DNA of 64,000 nucleotides from Doryteuthis pealeii (lineage: Eukaryota; Mollusca; Cephalopoda; Myopsida; Loliginidae), in NCBI GenBank assembly GCA_023376005.1, contig CM042151.1, positions 77,605,510 through 77,669,509 of the forward strand. The letters run 5' to 3'. The notes under the pieces are model-generated. The model was not told where the DNA came from. It saw only the letters and a program-made list of their open reading frames with translations, and searched no databases. Shown here one piece after another: positions 11,362 through 21,659 of the stretch. Position 1 is the stretch's first letter, and each line of letters opens with the position of its first letter. The translations under genes and the position numbers were made by a program.

Positions 11362-11767
11362 TGTGGCGTTACTTTCGTATTTTGCCTGGAGAGTTGTCTT
11401 CCCGTTTAGTTTGCTGTTTCCCGCTAGGGGCCGGTTATATTTAAGCGGCTGTTTTTAAACGTCTTTCTCTCTTTTTCCTGTCGCTTGACCTATGAGACAC
11501 ATGGGTTAGACTCTGGTCTACCCCCTCCTCATTGGGGTTTCGGCCCTCAACACCGGACTTATTACTGTAAGTGATTTATACAGCATGGACTATTCTTAGT
11601 CTCATGTCTGTACTTTTATGTTTTTCCCTTTTACTTTTGTATGTATGTTTATGTACACCTATGTATTATGTATCGTTATATCCATGTGCTGTACCATATT
11701 AAATGTTTTGTCTAACAACCCTTGTCGGAGTTTGTATCTTCAAGTATATATCACTTTAAATCTTACA
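11362..11767 (+). mobile_element. Solo LTR, copy 1
   Basis: Starts TGTGGCGTTACTTTCG and ends CTTTAAATCTTACA, i.e. TG...CA. Contains a TATA-like GTTATATTTAAGCGG and a promoter-like GC-richer middle. It interrupts host sequence that is continuous at 15235-15265 (ATATACACTTTTAAAAATGG), giving ACAC before and ACTC after, a 4-bp target duplication with one change. A second copy is at 60640-61059. No internal retroelement genes are present. Confidence 0.8.
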
Positions 11768-12029
11768 ACTCTTTTAAAATGGATCACTAAGTTTTTAATA
11801 GAATATATAAGAAAAATTGAAAATAGATATGTAATCAACTGGCTGACATTTTGTTACATTGAAATGCCTATAAAAAAAAAAGAACAAAATTTTTTTAAAA
11901 TATTTCTTTATTGATTAGCATACAAACAATCAATCTCTAGAAAATATCATCAGGCCACTATGTTTCATATATAGTTCAGCACTACTGGTTAAGCCTACAT
12001 TATATATGGAACTTGTTGATATATGCATT

Positions 12030-13170
12030 TTACAAAGGTTACACTTCTATGTGGGTGCGCATATGCCTTTTTAAATTGTACTTCACTAGGAATGATGAAC
12101 AATACACTTCACAAGAACATTTGTTTCACTCTTGTATAAATTCATATATGATTTTAAACTGGAATTTTAAAAATGCTGACCCATGCACTTCCCAAGGAAA
12201 TGGTTTTATTCCTATATATATTTGCATCTGCTTTTTATATGTAGAACTCTCAAAAAATAACAATCCACATGTGTTTTTTAAATGCAAACCATCTGAAAAT
12301 GCTAAACCACACACTACATATGATTTTTTTTTCTTCAGTGTGTATTAGCTTATGTTTTTTTTAATTAGATCTAATTGAAAATGCTGACCCAGAAACTTCC
12401 TAAGAGAATGGTTTCTCTCTTTTTTAAAAAAAGAAAGTTTTTAACAATTTTTAAAAACCAAGAGGCTCCTTCTTGGAGGTAACACTTGATTCCTTTATTA
12501 ATAGTATTTGTATCCTAAGGATTGCTTTAGGATGGAGGATTTTCCTTTGATAATTGCTATTTGTACTTCATAGCAGCTTGGTTTACCAACTATTGTGGCA
12601 AAGTATTTTTTAAAGTTTTGCTTGAGCAATCCAGTTGCTCCTAACACAGCTGGTATAATATTGATTTCTTTCAATGACCAAGTTGTTTCTGTGTGTATTT
12701 GCATGTGTTTTGAAATTGGACCTGTCTGAAAATGTTTAACCACTTCACAAGAAAATATTTCTCCAGTGCGTATTTGCATGTGATTTTTTGAAAATGCCGA
12801 GGCAGAAGAAAGCATATTTTATCTAGTGTGTATTTGCATGTGTTTTTTAAACTAGAACGCTCTGAAAATGCTTTGCCACATACTTCACAAAAAAGGTTTT
12901 CTACTCTATATGCATGTGGATACGCTTTCTTAATGTGAAACTGTCTGAACATTAACAAGAAAATGGTTTCTCTCCTCTGTGTGTTCAAATGTTTTTTTCA
13001 CAATTGATTTCTCCGAAAATATCAATCAATCCATTTCAGACTAAAAAGTTATTTTTCCATATCTGCATATATATTTTTCAAGTGCTAATAGACTTCACAA
13101 GAGAATGGTTTCTCTTACATGTGGACTTGTGCTTTTTTTAAAAATTGGTGCTTGCTGAAAATCCTGAGAC
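12030..13170 (-). pseudogene. Decayed C2H2 finger array downstream of gene A
   Basis: Minus-strand reading gives broken fingers separated by frameshifts: for example FCEVCGKAFSERSSLKN (about 12900-12850), FACEVCGSAFLKFQFK-like pieces near 12200, and repeated TGE/EKPF linkers. Spacing of about 84 nt per finger is still visible. This is the former C-terminal part of gene A, now beyond its stop at 13178. The homologous decayed array behind gene B is at 27335-28160. Confidence 0.8.
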
Positions 13171-13177
13171 ACACACC

Positions 13178-14641
13178 TCACAAGAAAACGGTTTCTTTCG
13201 TGTGTGTATTCACATGTTTTTTTAAACTGGATCTATCTGAAAATGCTGTGCCACATACTTCACAAGGAAATGGCTTCTCTCCTGTGTGTATTCGCACATG
13301 TTTTTTTAAACTGGAGCTCTCTGAAAATGCTGAGTAACATACTTCACAAGAAAATGGTTTCTCTTCTGTGTGTGTTCGCAAGTGTCTACTTAAATTGGAG
13401 CTCTCAGAAAATGCTGATCCACACACTTCACAAGAAAATGGTTTCTCTCCTGTGTGTATTCGCATGTGTTTTTTCAAACTTGAGTCCTCTGAAAATGCTG
13501 AGCAACATATTTCACAAGAATATGGTTTCTCTCTTGTGTGTATTCGCATATGGGTTTTAAGACTGGAACCCTGTGAAAATGCTGAACCACACACTTCACA
13601 AGAGAATGGTTTCTCTCCTGTGTGTACTCGCATGTGTATTTTTAAACGGGAACTGTCTGAAAATGCTGATCCACACACTTCACAAGAATATGGTTTTTCT
13701 CCAGTGTGTATTCGCATATGTTTTTGCAAATTGAATTTAACAAAAAATGCTGCAGTACATAATTCACAAGTAAATGATTTCACACCTGTGTGTATTCGCA
13801 TATGTTTTTTTAAGGTGGATTTCTCTGAAAATGCTGATCCACACACTTCACAAATAAATGGTTTCTCCCCAGTGTGTGTTCGCATATGTGTTTTCAAATG
13901 GGAACTGTCGGAAAATGCTGTTCCACACGTTTCACAAGAAAATGGTTTTTCTCCAGTGTGTGTTCGCATATGTTTTTTTAAATTGGATCTAACTGAAAAT
14001 GCTGACCCACACACTTCACAAGAAAATGGTTTCTCCCCTGTATGTATGCGCATATGAGTTTTCAAACGGGATCTGTCTGAAAAATCTGACCCACACACTT
14101 CACAAGAAAATGGTTTCTCTCCTGTGTGTTTTCTCATGTGGTTTATTAAACTGGATTTAAGTGGAAATGCTATTCTACAGACTTCACAGGAAAATGGTTT
14201 TTCTCCTGTATGTATTCGCATGTGATTTTTTAAATTGGAGCTCTCTGAAAATGCTGACCCACATACTTCACAAGTAAATGGTTTCTCTCCTGTGTGTGTT
14301 CGCATGTGTTTCTTTAAACTGGAGCTCTCTGCAAATGCTGAGCTACATACTTCACAAGAAAACGGTTTCTCTCCTGTGTGTATTCGCATGTGTCTGTGTA
14401 CACTGGAGTTATCTGAAAATGCTGTGCCACACACTTTACAAGAAAATGGTTTCTCTCCGGTGTGTATTCGCATGTGTTTTTTTAAACCACCATTCTCTGA
14501 AAATGCTGATCCGCACACTTCACAAGGAAAGGGTTTAACTCCAGTGTGTATTCGCATATGCTTTTCTAAACTGGAATTCACTGAAAATTCAGATCCGCAG
14601 AGTTGACAAGAATGCATTTTCTTTTTGGTAGGGGGTGCCAT
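13178..14641 (-). CDS. C2H2 zinc-finger protein A, 17 fingers
   Basis: A 487-residue protein if started at MAPPTKKK, chosen because genes B and C begin at the equivalent MATPTKTKK and because a splice acceptor (TTCTTTATTCACAG) ends at 14689 just upstream. The longer frame from 14707 would read through that acceptor. Seventeen consecutive classical fingers (CX2CX12HX3H) fill the protein from about residue 10 to the end, joined mostly by HTGEKPF linkers. There is no KRAB, BTB, SCAN or other effector domain in this exon. Likely a nuclear nucleic-acid-binding protein; the target is unknown. Helix position -1 is D or E in 12 of 17 fingers, unlike typical G/A-reading fingers. The final ...KKHVNTHTKETVFL tail arises from a 2-nt deletion in the CA-rich linker near 13200, after which the finger array continues out of frame. 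Whether it is expressed is unknown. Confidence 0.85.
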   Translation of the reverse strand: MAPPTKKKMHSCQLCGSEFSVNSSLEKHMRIHTGVKPFPCEVCGSAFSENGGLKKHMRIHTGEKPFSCKVCGTAFSDNSSVHRHMRIHTGEKPFSCEVCSSAFAESSSLKKHMRTHTGEKPFTCEVCGSAFSESSNLKNHMRIHTGEKPFSCEVCRIAFPLKSSLINHMRKHTGEKPFSCEVCGSDFSDRSRLKTHMRIHTGEKPFSCEVCGSAFSVRSNLKKHMRTHTGEKPFSCETCGTAFSDSSHLKTHMRTHTGEKPFICEVCGSAFSEKSTLKKHMRIHTGVKSFTCELCTAAFFVKFNLQKHMRIHTGEKPYSCEVCGSAFSDSSRLKIHMRVHTGEKPFSCEVCGSAFSQGSSLKTHMRIHTREKPYSCEICCSAFSEDSSLKKHMRIHTGEKPFSCEVCGSAFSESSNLSRHLRTHTEEKPFSCEVCYSAFSESSSLKKHVRIHTGEKPFPCEVCGTAFSDRSSLKKHVNTHTKETVFL

Positions 14642-16099
14642 GTCTCTTTTTCTAAGTTGAAAATGGTTCTTCTCCCAACAATTGATATCTGTGAATAAAG
14701 AAGACATGATGAAAAAAATGGAGACTAATAATTTATTTGCAATTAAACAAATATTATTAAGCTCATGGTTTAATGAACTGTTATATATATATATTGTAAT
14801 TATTTAGCTACCTACCATGATCTTCATGATTTCATAGGCATCAGGCTAAGTGAGAAAACAGAAATTTAACATATTTTTAAATTTAAGATATTTTCTTTTT
14901 TCCATTGAATCTTAGTCCAAACTAAAAATCCCTCTATTGAAAGTATATGACATTTACTTATGTCTTTAGAAAATATATATATATATATATATATATATAA
15001 ACATTAGTAAATTGACTAAATAACTAAAATGCAAAGGCCTACCATGTAATTTTAATTAAAATAATGAATTCTCCCCTTATTTGTAAATACCAGGGTGTGT
15101 TTTGTGAAAATTTTTGGCGGGGTTTTCTGGTGCTAATGAAATAAAAAAAAATAGATTTTCATTTAAACCCCCCCTATTTCTAGTATTTATTGCTTTCCAA
15201 ATATATCATTTGCTTGATTATAATTTTCCATTATAATATACACTTTTAAAAATGGATCACTAAGTTTTCTACAGAATGTTTATGAAAAACAGAATATATA
15301 TATATATATTAATAACTACTTTACTTTAGTATCAATCACTAATAATATTTTGTTGAAAACTGTATCGGAAATTTAGCGCCCCCCTTTTTTAAATGGAACA
15401 AATATTGATGTATAATTTTTTCTTTTATACCATAATAGCCAATTATTGAAATGAGTAAAAGAAAAATCTCCAAAAATTATTTTTTAAATTTTTATTTTCA
15501 TTTTATTTTCCGATTTTCGGTACTTATTTACTACCAGAGCAGATTCCTTAATTTTTTTCTCTTCTATTCATACTTTCGGTCTTTTGTTTTTTTATTTATG
15601 CAGAAAAAAGTATCAATAACATAATCCTACTAATATTTTGCACCACAAAAATAAGGAGGGGGTTCAAAGTTAAGTGACCTGAAAAAAAATCAGGAAGTTT
15701 TGAAATAAAATAACTGACACATTATAAATTTCATTCATTGATAAATCAACACTGAAAAATTAATTAAATTCGGATAATTACCTGATGTTGATGGGGTGGG
15801 GGGCTAAATTTGTATTGTAAAAACACGGATTTTCCGACAAATTGGATATACCTATATTTATGTAATCAGTAGATTTTCATCTAAAATTATTGTTATTATT
15901 GTTGTTGTTGTTTATATTAAACTTTCTCGTACATTTTTTGTCCGTTTCTTTATTTTTTTAATTCGTAATGATCAATAATATTCAAAAGTAAATTAAGTAA
16001 TAAAGATGTGTTTATTATACATAAAAATCAAGCATCATAATCATGGCAAATCCTTGCCGAATATATTATCGAAAAGTAATTGAATTAAAAGAAAGTCTG

Positions 16100-16165
16100 G
16101 ATGTCAGAGATATTCGATGTGCTACACCAAATTGGCTGTAATTAGGATGAGATGCAATCGGTCAG
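16100..16165 (+). repeat. Repeat family C head, left half of an interrupted copy
   Basis: CGATGTGCTACACCAAATTG then GGATGAGATGCAATCGGTCAG. It continues after the 16171-16544 element as TTGCTGGCAGACACC. The uninterrupted version is at 3222-3300. Confidence 0.65.
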
Positions 16166-16170
16166 ATTAG

Positions 16171-16544
16171 GGCTAAACTTGCAAATTGGGCAGAAAATTA
16201 AAACAAAAAGTTTTTTGGTGGTCCCCCATGAAAAATTATTACATATTTAATTAACCATTGAAATTAATTATTGAAACCAACGGTAGACACATTAGTCTCA
16301 GTTGTTTGTGTTAGTATTGCAATGTATAATTTCAATTAAACTTGGTTTAAAAAAAATATTTTTCAACATTAAATGTATGGTATTTTTTTTAAGCAATACG
16401 TAATTAAAAACAACCTTAATCCCCAAACCCCTAAACCGTAACCCAATTCGCAAAAAGTTCATTCATATACTGTAGTTAAACTGTCATGGAAGACCACCAA
16501 AAAACTTTCCGTTTTAATTTTCCGACCAATTTGCAAGTTTAGCC
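16171..16544. mobile_element. Non-autonomous hAT-type foldback element, copy 1
   Basis: 374 bp between perfect 8-bp direct repeats CAGATTAG (16163-16170 and 16545-16552). Ends are inverted: GGCTAAACTTGCAAATTGG at the left and its complement at the right, with inversion continuing inward past TTTTTTGGTGGTC. Eight-bp duplications are the hallmark of hAT-superfamily insertion. No transposase frame. A related copy is at 53607-54089. Confidence 0.85.
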
Positions 16545-17654
16545 CAGATTAGTTGCTGGCAGACACCAAACAAATCGTTTACAAATGTTATTAAAATAGG
16601 GACTGGCAAACGGAGCCTAAAATTCGTTTTTGACAAAAAGACTTTAGCCCCCCCTACAGAAAAATAATTTACCAAAAATCAGGAAATTATTGGATTTTAA
16701 TGAAATTTTAGTGTTTATGTATCAATGAATGATCTTTATAATGCATTATTTATTTTATTTCAAAACTTTCTAATTTTTATCAGGTCACTTAATTTTGACC
16801 CTCCTTATGTTGGGGGCGTAAAATTGTTTCAAGGTGGTCATTTACGATACTAATTACAGTATAAATAAAGAGATAAAAGACCGAAGTTATGAATAGAAAC
16901 AAAAAAAAAAATTTTTATGAGAAAATAAGTACCAAAAATCGAAAAATAAAATGTAAAAAATAATAAATAATTAATTTTTTGGAGATTTCTTTTTTACTCA
17001 TTTCGATAATTATTTAATTGGCTATTATTTTATAAAAGAAAAAATTATACATCAATGTTTTTTCTGAAGGGGTACATTTTCAATCGAGTTTTTCTTCAAA
17101 ACTTATTACTTTTGGCGCCTAAAATAAGGTTTGCATTAAGTAGATATTTATTTTTAAAATCTAAAAATATAAGATTTTAAACTTAACATCAGGATTTTCA
17201 TATTTTAAATGAATTTTATATATTAATTTTTCATCGCAAAAATACTAAATTCAAGTTTTGATATAAAATAACTGATGCATTATAAAATTCATTAATTGTT
17301 AAATCAATACTGAAAATTTCATTAAAATCGGATAATTACCTGATTTTTGGTAATTTTTTTTGCAATCGCAAATGTTACGGCAAAATTGTAAACAAGCACT
17401 TGAAATCATCGAAAACGAGGCTAAATGGCGGATCGAGTCGAAATTGACCAAAACAAATGGTTTTAAATCTTTTAAAAATAAACTGCATATGTAATGATAT
17501 TTTTCTTTTTTAATGATGGTCAGTATGTTACTACTTATCGATTTAGACAAAGTTTGACCTTAAATAATAGATTTAATTATTCTTAATTCGCTTTTAAAAC
17601 TCCTAGCAGACGAAATTATTGCTACTGCCTATATTAAAAATAAAAATACAACCA

Positions 17655-18545
17655 CGTGGACAACCAGCTATGATGACGAATAATTATGAAAACGAAACTA
17701 CCGAGTCGTTAAATTTCAATGAGATAAGAAAATTATTTATTCATTATATTTTCCTTATTATACATACGTTCATTCAAAGTTAATATTTACTTTCTTTTAC
17801 TTAAATACAATAAAAATATAAAAGAAAATGGAGAAAAAAATTTACAACGGGAAAGTTCAATATACACTTTATTAGTATTATTATTATAGTTTTGATTTAT
17901 TTTAAAATCCTTTATCTTCAGTATGATTAAAATTTAACACAATTCCTAAGTTACTTCAATAATCAAAATCAAAATCGTAGGGAAATGAAATGAAAATTAT
18001 TCATAAACAAAACATTTAAACAATAAATCTTTAAAAAAAGGAAATTCACGGTGATTTTTTAAAAAATCACAAAATGATTAAGCCAAAAAGGATTCACCTT
18101 ATTATTCCAGTTAAGTTTTACATTCAACAGAGATTAAAATAATTTCTAAATATTTCATTTTAAATTAAAAACTACTGCATTGCAAGTCTTCTATTCACGT
18201 ATTTGAAAGAAAACAAAAACAAAAAATTAAGAGAACGTTATACTTACTTCTTTTTCTTTTATTTCGCTTATTTTGCCTTTCTTTGGGTATTGTAACGTTA
18301 AAGAAAAGAGAGAGTCATTGAAACATTCAATAAACAATTTTTCGCTTGTAGTGAATAAATAAAAAAGTCGCCACTTCGCAATCGATAGATAAGACGTTAA
18401 CAATTTTTCAAGAGTTTTGCTCAAGGGAGATAATTTTTGAACAGGAAGGAAAATATTTTTTTTCGTTTCGTTTACGTTTCGTTAAAAAAAAAAAAGAATG
18501 TCCCAGGGAACTTAAGAAATAAAATTATAACACCTCTATGGCCAG
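17655..18545 (-). repeat. Paralogous 5' module, copy 2 of 3 (upstream of gene A)
   Basis: Aligned in order with the modules at 3.3-4.4 and 38.6-39.8 kb. It lies about 3 kb upstream of gene A on the same strand, which is why the module is interpreted as part of the gene family's 5' end. Confidence 0.7.
18248..18435 (-). other. Putative 5' non-coding exon of gene A
   Basis: On the minus strand it begins near AATTATCTCCCTT (18435-18423) and ends at GAA before GTAAGTATAACG (donor G at 18247). Joining this donor to the acceptor at 14690-14689 would remove a 3.56-kb intron. The donor, its 8 flanking bases and the upstream motif are conserved in two other modules of otherwise drifting AT-rich sequence. 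Inference; RNA evidence is needed. Confidence 0.45.
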
Positions 18546-18649
18546 AAATAAGATTGTATAGATATATAGAGGGATGGGCAAAATTATTAAAGAGAGGTAA
18601 TATTTTTCTTTTTTTTTAATATCTTCATTCTAAAACAATTACAAAAAGA

Positions 18650-19320
18650 CAGGGAATTGACCAATTTTAATGAAATTCTCAGCGCTTTATTCAATAACGA
18701 CTTTATTTTATAATAAACAGCTTATTTTCTTTAAAAAAAATCTAGAGTTTTTTTTATCAATTATGATTGTAGGTGTGTGTGTGGAGAGGGGTTAACCTTT
18801 AGTTATTTGAATTAAAAAAAAAATTCCAGTCCCTAATTTTTACACTTCTAAAAGATCAAATCCAGAAGACCACATTGAAAATCTTTTAAAAATTAACACC
18901 TGAAAAAAGTTATTTAAAATCTGAAAGTTATTTTCTTAAAACTCAAAAAAAAATTTTGTAGCGTTTTTTCTCTTTTTTCGTAGTGTTAAAAACAAATTTT
19001 TCTATGTATCAATTTTAGGAATAAAGATTGATTTTTTCTGTAAAAAAATCTATGTTTAAAAATGCACAATTTTGCACAACATATTTTCCAAGATTTTTAC
19101 ATATCTAAGAATTAATACTAATGATTGTTCTTTTTCTATATGGAAGACTGAAGGGCCATAAGTTATACCCTCTACTTAAAAAAAAAAAAAAATGGATTTT
19201 CACTCTGGAGACTGCAACAACTGTTTCATTATATGTATCCTTGTTATGTTGTTATTTTTTCTTACGTGCTTCGTTTACACAGTGTAACTTTGCTGTGTGA
19301 AATTTTTACACATGTAGGCT
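18650..19320. repeat. AT-rich repeat shared with 30770-31490
   Basis: Shared order of phrases: AGGGAATTGACCAATTTTAA, AAAGATCAAATCCAGA, TTAACACCTGAAAAAAGT, AAAATGCACAATTTTGCA and ACATATTTTCCAAGATTTTT. Both copies lie in the neighbourhood of zinc-finger units. Non-coding. Confidence 0.65.
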
Positions 19321-19519
19321 TCTATAGCTTTGCCTAAATCATAAATCATCATTTATAGATAAGATACGAATTTTTATGAGAGTTATCTCCCTTTTGCCCA
19401 TACCTCAATATGTATATGAAAATATACATGCTTTTTGTGCATGTGGGGCAGTAGAGCTGGTTAATTGAAAAGTTCAAGACAAGTTATCAAAGATGAACAT
19501 TTCATCAGGATAATGTCAT

Positions 19520-19815
19520 AACTCAAAAAGAATGCTTGGTTATCATTCAAAGATCTTGTCAAGAACTTTCTTGGAAATGCATGAGCAAAGTGAAAATTTC
19601 CAGAAACTATTGGATAGCCACAAAACACTTGTTAGCAATATGAGCATCAAGTTCCATTTACATAGCCATCTTGCTAACTTCTTGGAAAACCTTGGTGTAG
19701 TCAGCAATGAGATAGATGAATGATTCCACCAAGATTTGAAATTCCTGGAGAATGGTATCAAGGGATATGGGATGTAAATATAATGGCTGACTATTGCGAA
19801 ATTTTCCACAGATTG
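19520..19815 (+). pseudogene. Fragment of a transposon-associated uncharacterised protein family
   Basis: Three-frame reading recovers NAWLSFKDLVKNFLGNA, then MSIKFHLHSHLANFLENLG, then a stop before FHQDLKFLE, then after a frameshift YQGIWDVNIMADYCEIFHR. I recognise the order (K-NFLGN, SIK-H-LHSHL--FPENLG, FHQDI, RYQG-W--N-MADYCW) from uncharacterised proteins that recur in arthropod and mollusc genomes. At least one frameshift and two or more stops make it inactive. The function of the family is not known to me. Confidence 0.65.
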
Positions 19816-19934
19816 AAGATTCTAGAAAAAATTATACAAGTAAATTTTTACCTTAGCTACTTGCATACAATTTAATTTATAGTAACAATATCCTTAATAT
19901 GAACAAGATGAATTTGTACAAACATTACAACCAT

Positions 19935-20395
19935 TTTTAAAAATTATTTTCCATTGTAAATTTTTAAAACATTCAATAAAATAAGTACAAATTCGTTACA
20001 TGCAATATTCTAATGTTTTTTGAGACCATGCATGGGTATCCTATTACTCAAAAAGTTGATGTAATAGAGAAAAATCGGGATAATCTTTGTATTCAGAGTC
20101 CAGAAGTTAGTCAAAAATAAGTGTCAGATCTAACTGAACAAAATTTGTGTTGCCCAGTGTAACATTTTATTATTTTCCATTATATGTAGATTTTTTAAAA
20201 ACATTCCATGAAATAAGCACAGGTTTGTTAGATGCTGTATTTTTATGGTTTTTGAGAAAAAAGGAGGGTATCCTGTAGCTCAAAAAGTTGATGTGATATA
20301 GAAAAACTGGGATAGCTTTTGTCTTCAGAGATCAAAGAATAGTCAAAAACAAGTGTCAGATCCAACTCAATGAAAATTGTGTTCCCCAGTGTTAT
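19935..20395 (+). repeat. Tandem duplication, two units of about 235 bp
   Basis: The second unit (from about 20165) repeats the first with substitutions: CTCAAAAAGTTGATGT, AGTCAAAAA(T/C)AAGTGTCAGATC and CCCAGTGT occur once in each. No coding content was recognised. Confidence 0.8.
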
Positions 20396-20455
20396 TGAAT
20401 ATAATAATTAATATTAAGAAGACCTAAAACCTTAGGATTACGATAATTTTTTGGG

Positions 20456-20706
20456 GGCCGGGTTAGCTCAGTCAGTAGAGCGTTCGGCTAGAAACAACAA
20501 GGTTCTTAGTTCGATACCGGTCCTCGCCAACTCAGCATATGAGTAGCACAGGGATCTGTCCGGTAAAGTAAGGAGCTGACGGTAGGTGTGGCGCTCCACC
20601 TCAGATGCTAAAATAATCTCCTTGGTCTAGCGCAAGTGAAAAAGGGGATAGACTCCCTCGCTGATTGGCTGATACCGACTTTAGGCCGCCCCGATGACTT
20701 TACTTT
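20456..20706 (+). repeat. SINE family A, near full-length copy
   Basis: tRNA-like head: GGTTAGCTCAGTCAGTAGAG (box A) and GGTTCTTAGTTCGATACC (box B), followed by the family body (GTAAAGTAAGGAGCTGACGG, GGCGCTCCACCTCAGATGC, AGGGGATAGACTCCC in consensus) and the 3' tail GACTTTACTTTTTACTTTC. RNA polymerase III promoter boxes would drive its transcription; it is not itself a tRNA gene because the tRNA 3' half is not foldable as a cloverleaf. Confidence 0.85.
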
Positions 20707-20709
20707 TTA

Positions 20710-21640
20710 CTTTCTTTATATAATCACTTACAAGTTCTAGATGATAGATATGAATACTTGAAACAATACAAATGTGTGCAAATCAGTAAACATGATAATT
20801 CTTCCGACGATTCCATTCTAAAATCTCTTTAACCTTTGTAATTGAATAGAATAAAATACAGTTTTAAATTATCATGTTATTGCACATATGACTGATGTTG
20901 CTACAATAAGTATCTCAACAATTTCTACTGGCTGTGATGCATGTAAGTCCAGGTTTCTGGCATGAACACAGCTGAGTGCTGCAGGGACTCTTTGTGGAAC
21001 ACTTGCACTTGTACTTTACAACCTTTCGGAGTTCTTCAGGAGCTGGATCAAGAACTATCATGACAGAAACCAAACTGCCACTTTATTGGAAATTCCATAG
21101 TTAATTATCTCCCCCTGCCACTAGGGGGCAATCACCAACATTGTATGTTGGCGCCAAAACCAAAAACTTCACTTATCGCTTAGCAGTACTGGAGGAGAGA
21201 CGTAAAAACTAAAAGCTCTCATCACTAAGCCCAAAACAGGGCCCACTTATCACAGAAATCTACAACCAGCTCACTTCTAAGGCATTGTATCAGCATACAT
21301 TAAAAAGCGGATACAATAGCACACTTACTGAAGGATGAGAAACTACCGAGACGAAGCGTCTTATCAACATTTCCTACCAATGAACAAAATACCCCTGTTA
21401 TCACCACCTCCAAGAACATTACTTAACCCAGATAAGTCTTGTAGCAAATACCAATAATTTGCAACAAGTTCTTGTGTTATTTGTCAATACATGTATTAAA
21501 TTTCCATTGTGTGTTTGTCTTCTTTGTCCGACAATTTGCCTACAATTACGAGATATAAGAGCTCCTTCGAATCCCGTAAATACTCTTAACTTTTCATTTT
21601 CCAACCCCAGCTATACAGTTAAAATTTGGCAATGAGATAA
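20710..21640. other. Non-coding stretch, unrecognised
   Basis: Moderately GC-richer at 20940-21430, with no homology that I recognise; the 61-codon minus frame at 21419 is unconvincing. It may be further decayed sequence of the pseudogene that follows. Confidence 0.35.
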
Positions 21641-21659
21641 ACTCTTCCAAATCATCACT

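Larger units (their letters stand above)
10549..15090 (-). repeat. Duplicated zinc-finger gene unit A (with flanks)
   Basis: Downstream flank 10549-11910 aligns with 23037-26440 (shared AACAATATGTGCATATTTTA, GTTTCTGTGTAAATAAGCTT, GATAGCTTTGAATAAATAAA, TGGATCACTAAGTTTTTAA). Gene A aligns with gene B. The upstream flank 14710-15090 aligns with 28850-29260 (GGAGACTAATA, AGGCATCAGGCTAAG, GAATTCTCCCCTT). The unit is therefore a segmental duplicate and not just a shared domain. It lacks several insertions seen in unit B but has its own solo LTR. Confidence 0.85.
15370..17350. repeat. AT-rich inverted repeat pair in the presumed intron of gene A
   Basis: About 15470-15790 is the reverse complement of about 16670-16970: GACCGAAG / CTTTCGGTC, AAAATAAGTACCAAAAATCG and its inverse, and TTGACCC / GGGTTCAAAGTT around the phrase AGGTCACTTAA. 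A third partial copy starts near 17270 (TTACCTGATTTTTGGTAATT). Related copies lie at 37400-37665 and 61905-62690. No coding content was seen. Confidence 0.7.

Noticed and set aside
13368..14057. Long plus-strand open frames opposite genes A and B (up to 229 codons)
   Set aside because: They are antisense readings of the regular 84-nt finger repeat; the periodic code keeps the opposite frame open. No independent motif.
20456..20530. Possible genuine tRNA gene
   Set aside because: Boxes A and B are present, but the region is the head of a repeated SINE body and the acceptor stem does not close; the same holds at 36020 and 34704.
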